A DNA stretch of 5,068 bases from Chloroflexota bacterium (GTDB lineage Bacteria > Chloroflexota > Anaerolineae > J102): assembly GCA_013152695.1 (NCBI GenBank), contig JAADFV010000395.1, positions 1 to 5,068 on the forward strand. The letters are read 5' to 3'. Position numbers and translations under genes: made by a program. Shown one piece after another: positions 4,358 to 5,068 of the stretch. Every line of letters begins with the position of its first letter. Within the stretch, counting starts at the first letter, position 1. The notes beneath the pieces are model-generated. The model did not search any database, had not been told where the DNA came from, and saw nothing but the letters and a program-made list of their open reading frames with translations.

Positions 4358-5068
4358 TCATCGGCCGGAAATATACGGCAGATAGAGTTTGGCGGTGGCT
4401 ATTACACAACTGAATGGAGGCGCTTGAACTACAGTGTTAGCTTGTACAATCACAGATTGTACTGTTTGGCCTGAAAAAATCAGCTCGGCAGGCAGTTCAT
4501 AGTAAAGCTCATAGGTAGCTGGAGGAATATCAGAGAATTCAAAGAAACCTTGTTCGTTAGTTAAAGTTGTGCGTTGAAATTGAGACCAGGATGACAAGAA
4601 GAATTGATTATTCGACAGAGTAATCTCTACTCCTGGAACGCCAGGTTCATCTTTTCCTTTAACACCGTCATTATTTTGGTCTTCGAATACGACGCCCTGA
4701 ATCGATCCAGTTGATGGTGTAGGAGTTATTGTGGGCGAAGAAGTGGGGGTAGGCGTTGGTGTTGTGCTGGGCGAAGGGGTTGGGGTCAGTGTTGGTGTTC
4801 TGCTAGGAGACGGTGTGGGAGACGGTGTTGGTGTCGTAGTAGGGGTGGGGGTCTTGGATGGTGTCGCCGAGGGGGTAAACGTAGGAGTCTGCGTAGGTGA
4901 AGGGGTAAATGTAGGAGTGGGTGTCGCTTCCTCTACAATGAAGACGTTGCCATCATACAGATCGGTACCCAGCGCTTGGATATGATAGCGAATGCGGCTG
5001 TTGACAAGTTCACCGTGGGGACCGGGTTGCGCTGAAACATAACGATAGTATTGTGAAGCGCTGGTGGG
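4358..5068 (-). CDS. C-terminal part of a large secreted protein with SdrD/Cna-B-like domain
   Basis: The minus frame is open from the window edge (5068) to TGA at 4360-4358, giving 236 residues of a protein whose start lies outside. Residues 1-45 ([19 protein letters not shown], then [20 protein letters not shown]) are beta-rich and could be the last strands of a carbohydrate-binding-type jelly roll (weak). Residues 49-120 are a Thr/Pro/Ser linker. Residues 121-205 form an SdrD_B/Cna-B-like domain: [15 protein letters not shown] with the DxNxDG calcium-binding pattern (130-135), [11 protein letters not shown] (141-151), [20 protein letters not shown]. The chain ends [10 protein letters not shown]. 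Such proteins are exported, and the SdrD-like domain acts as a stiff stalk. The TTG at 4597-4595 lies inside the SdrD-like domain and is not a start. It is followed 340 bases later by another secreted-protein gene on the same strand. Confidence 0.85.
   Translation of the reverse strand, partial: PTSASQYYRYVSAQPGPHGELVNSRIRYHIQALGTDLYDGNVFIVEEATPTPTFTPSPTQTPTFTPSATPSKTPTPTTTPTPSPTPSPSRTPTLTPTPSPSTTPTPTPTSSPTITPTPSTGSIQGVVFEDQNNDGVKGKDEPGVPGVEITLSNNQFFLSSWSQFQRTTLTNEQGFFEFSDIPPATYELYYELPAELIFSGQTVQSVIVQANTVVQAPPFSCVIATAKLYLPYISGR
4709..4924 (-). repeat. Low-complexity Thr/Pro/Ser linker coding tract
   Basis: About 72 codons of alternating Pro and Thr/Ser (TPTPSPTPS style), including two TFTPS pieces, separate the N-terminal beta-rich part from the SdrD-like domain. 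The composition is like that of the linker in the FGE-like protein. Its complement gives a spurious Gly/Val-rich plus-strand frame. Confidence 0.85.

Noticed and set aside
4595..4597. TTG at 4597 as the start of a 79-residue gene
   Set aside because: The frame is open upstream to the window edge and the TTG falls inside the SdrD-like domain, after its DxNxDG motif, so it is an internal leucine codon.
4731..4985. Plus-strand GVGVGV-rich frame of 84 codons
   Set aside because: It is the complement of the Thr/Pro linker of the SdrD-like protein and has no ribosome binding site or domain.

Overview
The window looks like a piece of a Chloroflexota (Anaerolineae/Caldilinea-like) chromosome or metagenomic contig. 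This is inferred from protein style and not from a marker gene: a membrane-anchored FGE-like domain behind a long Thr/Pro linker, remains of a Ser/Thr kinase just upstream of it, secreted proteins whose C-termini read LYLP plus a short hydrophobic tail, and a tandem WVGF-type domain common in such surface proteins. All convincing genes are on the minus strand, so they read from right to left. I see no rRNA, tRNA, CRISPR array, insertion sequence or phage gene.

Layout in the direction of transcription. (a) 5068-4358: 3' end of a large secreted protein (beta-rich segment, Thr/Pro linker, SdrD/Cna-B-like domain, LYLP C-terminus). (b) 4357-4046: intergenic, with a weak hairpin and a short coding-like plus-strand stretch. 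(c) 4018-2628: a secreted protein with signal peptide, cohesin-like domain, two copies of a ~70-residue domain and a C-terminal domain. A -1-type frameshift near 2772-2786 puts the last ~50 residues out of frame. (d) 2627-2158: intergenic, with an 8-bp tandem element and a possible VOC-like scrap. (e) 2157-1905: a good sigma70-type promoter overlapped by a palindrome, then the collapsed remnant of a Ser/Thr kinase gene. Only the start of its glycine-rich loop region and its last helix remain, joined out of frame. (f) 1905-547: an intact TM/Thr-Pro-linker/FGE-like protein. (g) 450-1: start of a DUF488-family gene that lacks the family's usual cysteines.

The most interesting reading is the (e)-(f) unit. 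The kinase C-terminal scrap lies in the same frame as the FGE-like gene and is separated from it by a single TAA. This suggests that the locus descends from a receptor kinase (kinase-TM-linker-FGE sensor) that lost nearly all of its catalytic domain but kept the promoter, membrane anchor and outer sensor domain. No wholly new biological system is evident. The rest is surface-protein gene content with signs of decay (two damaged reading frames within 2 kb).
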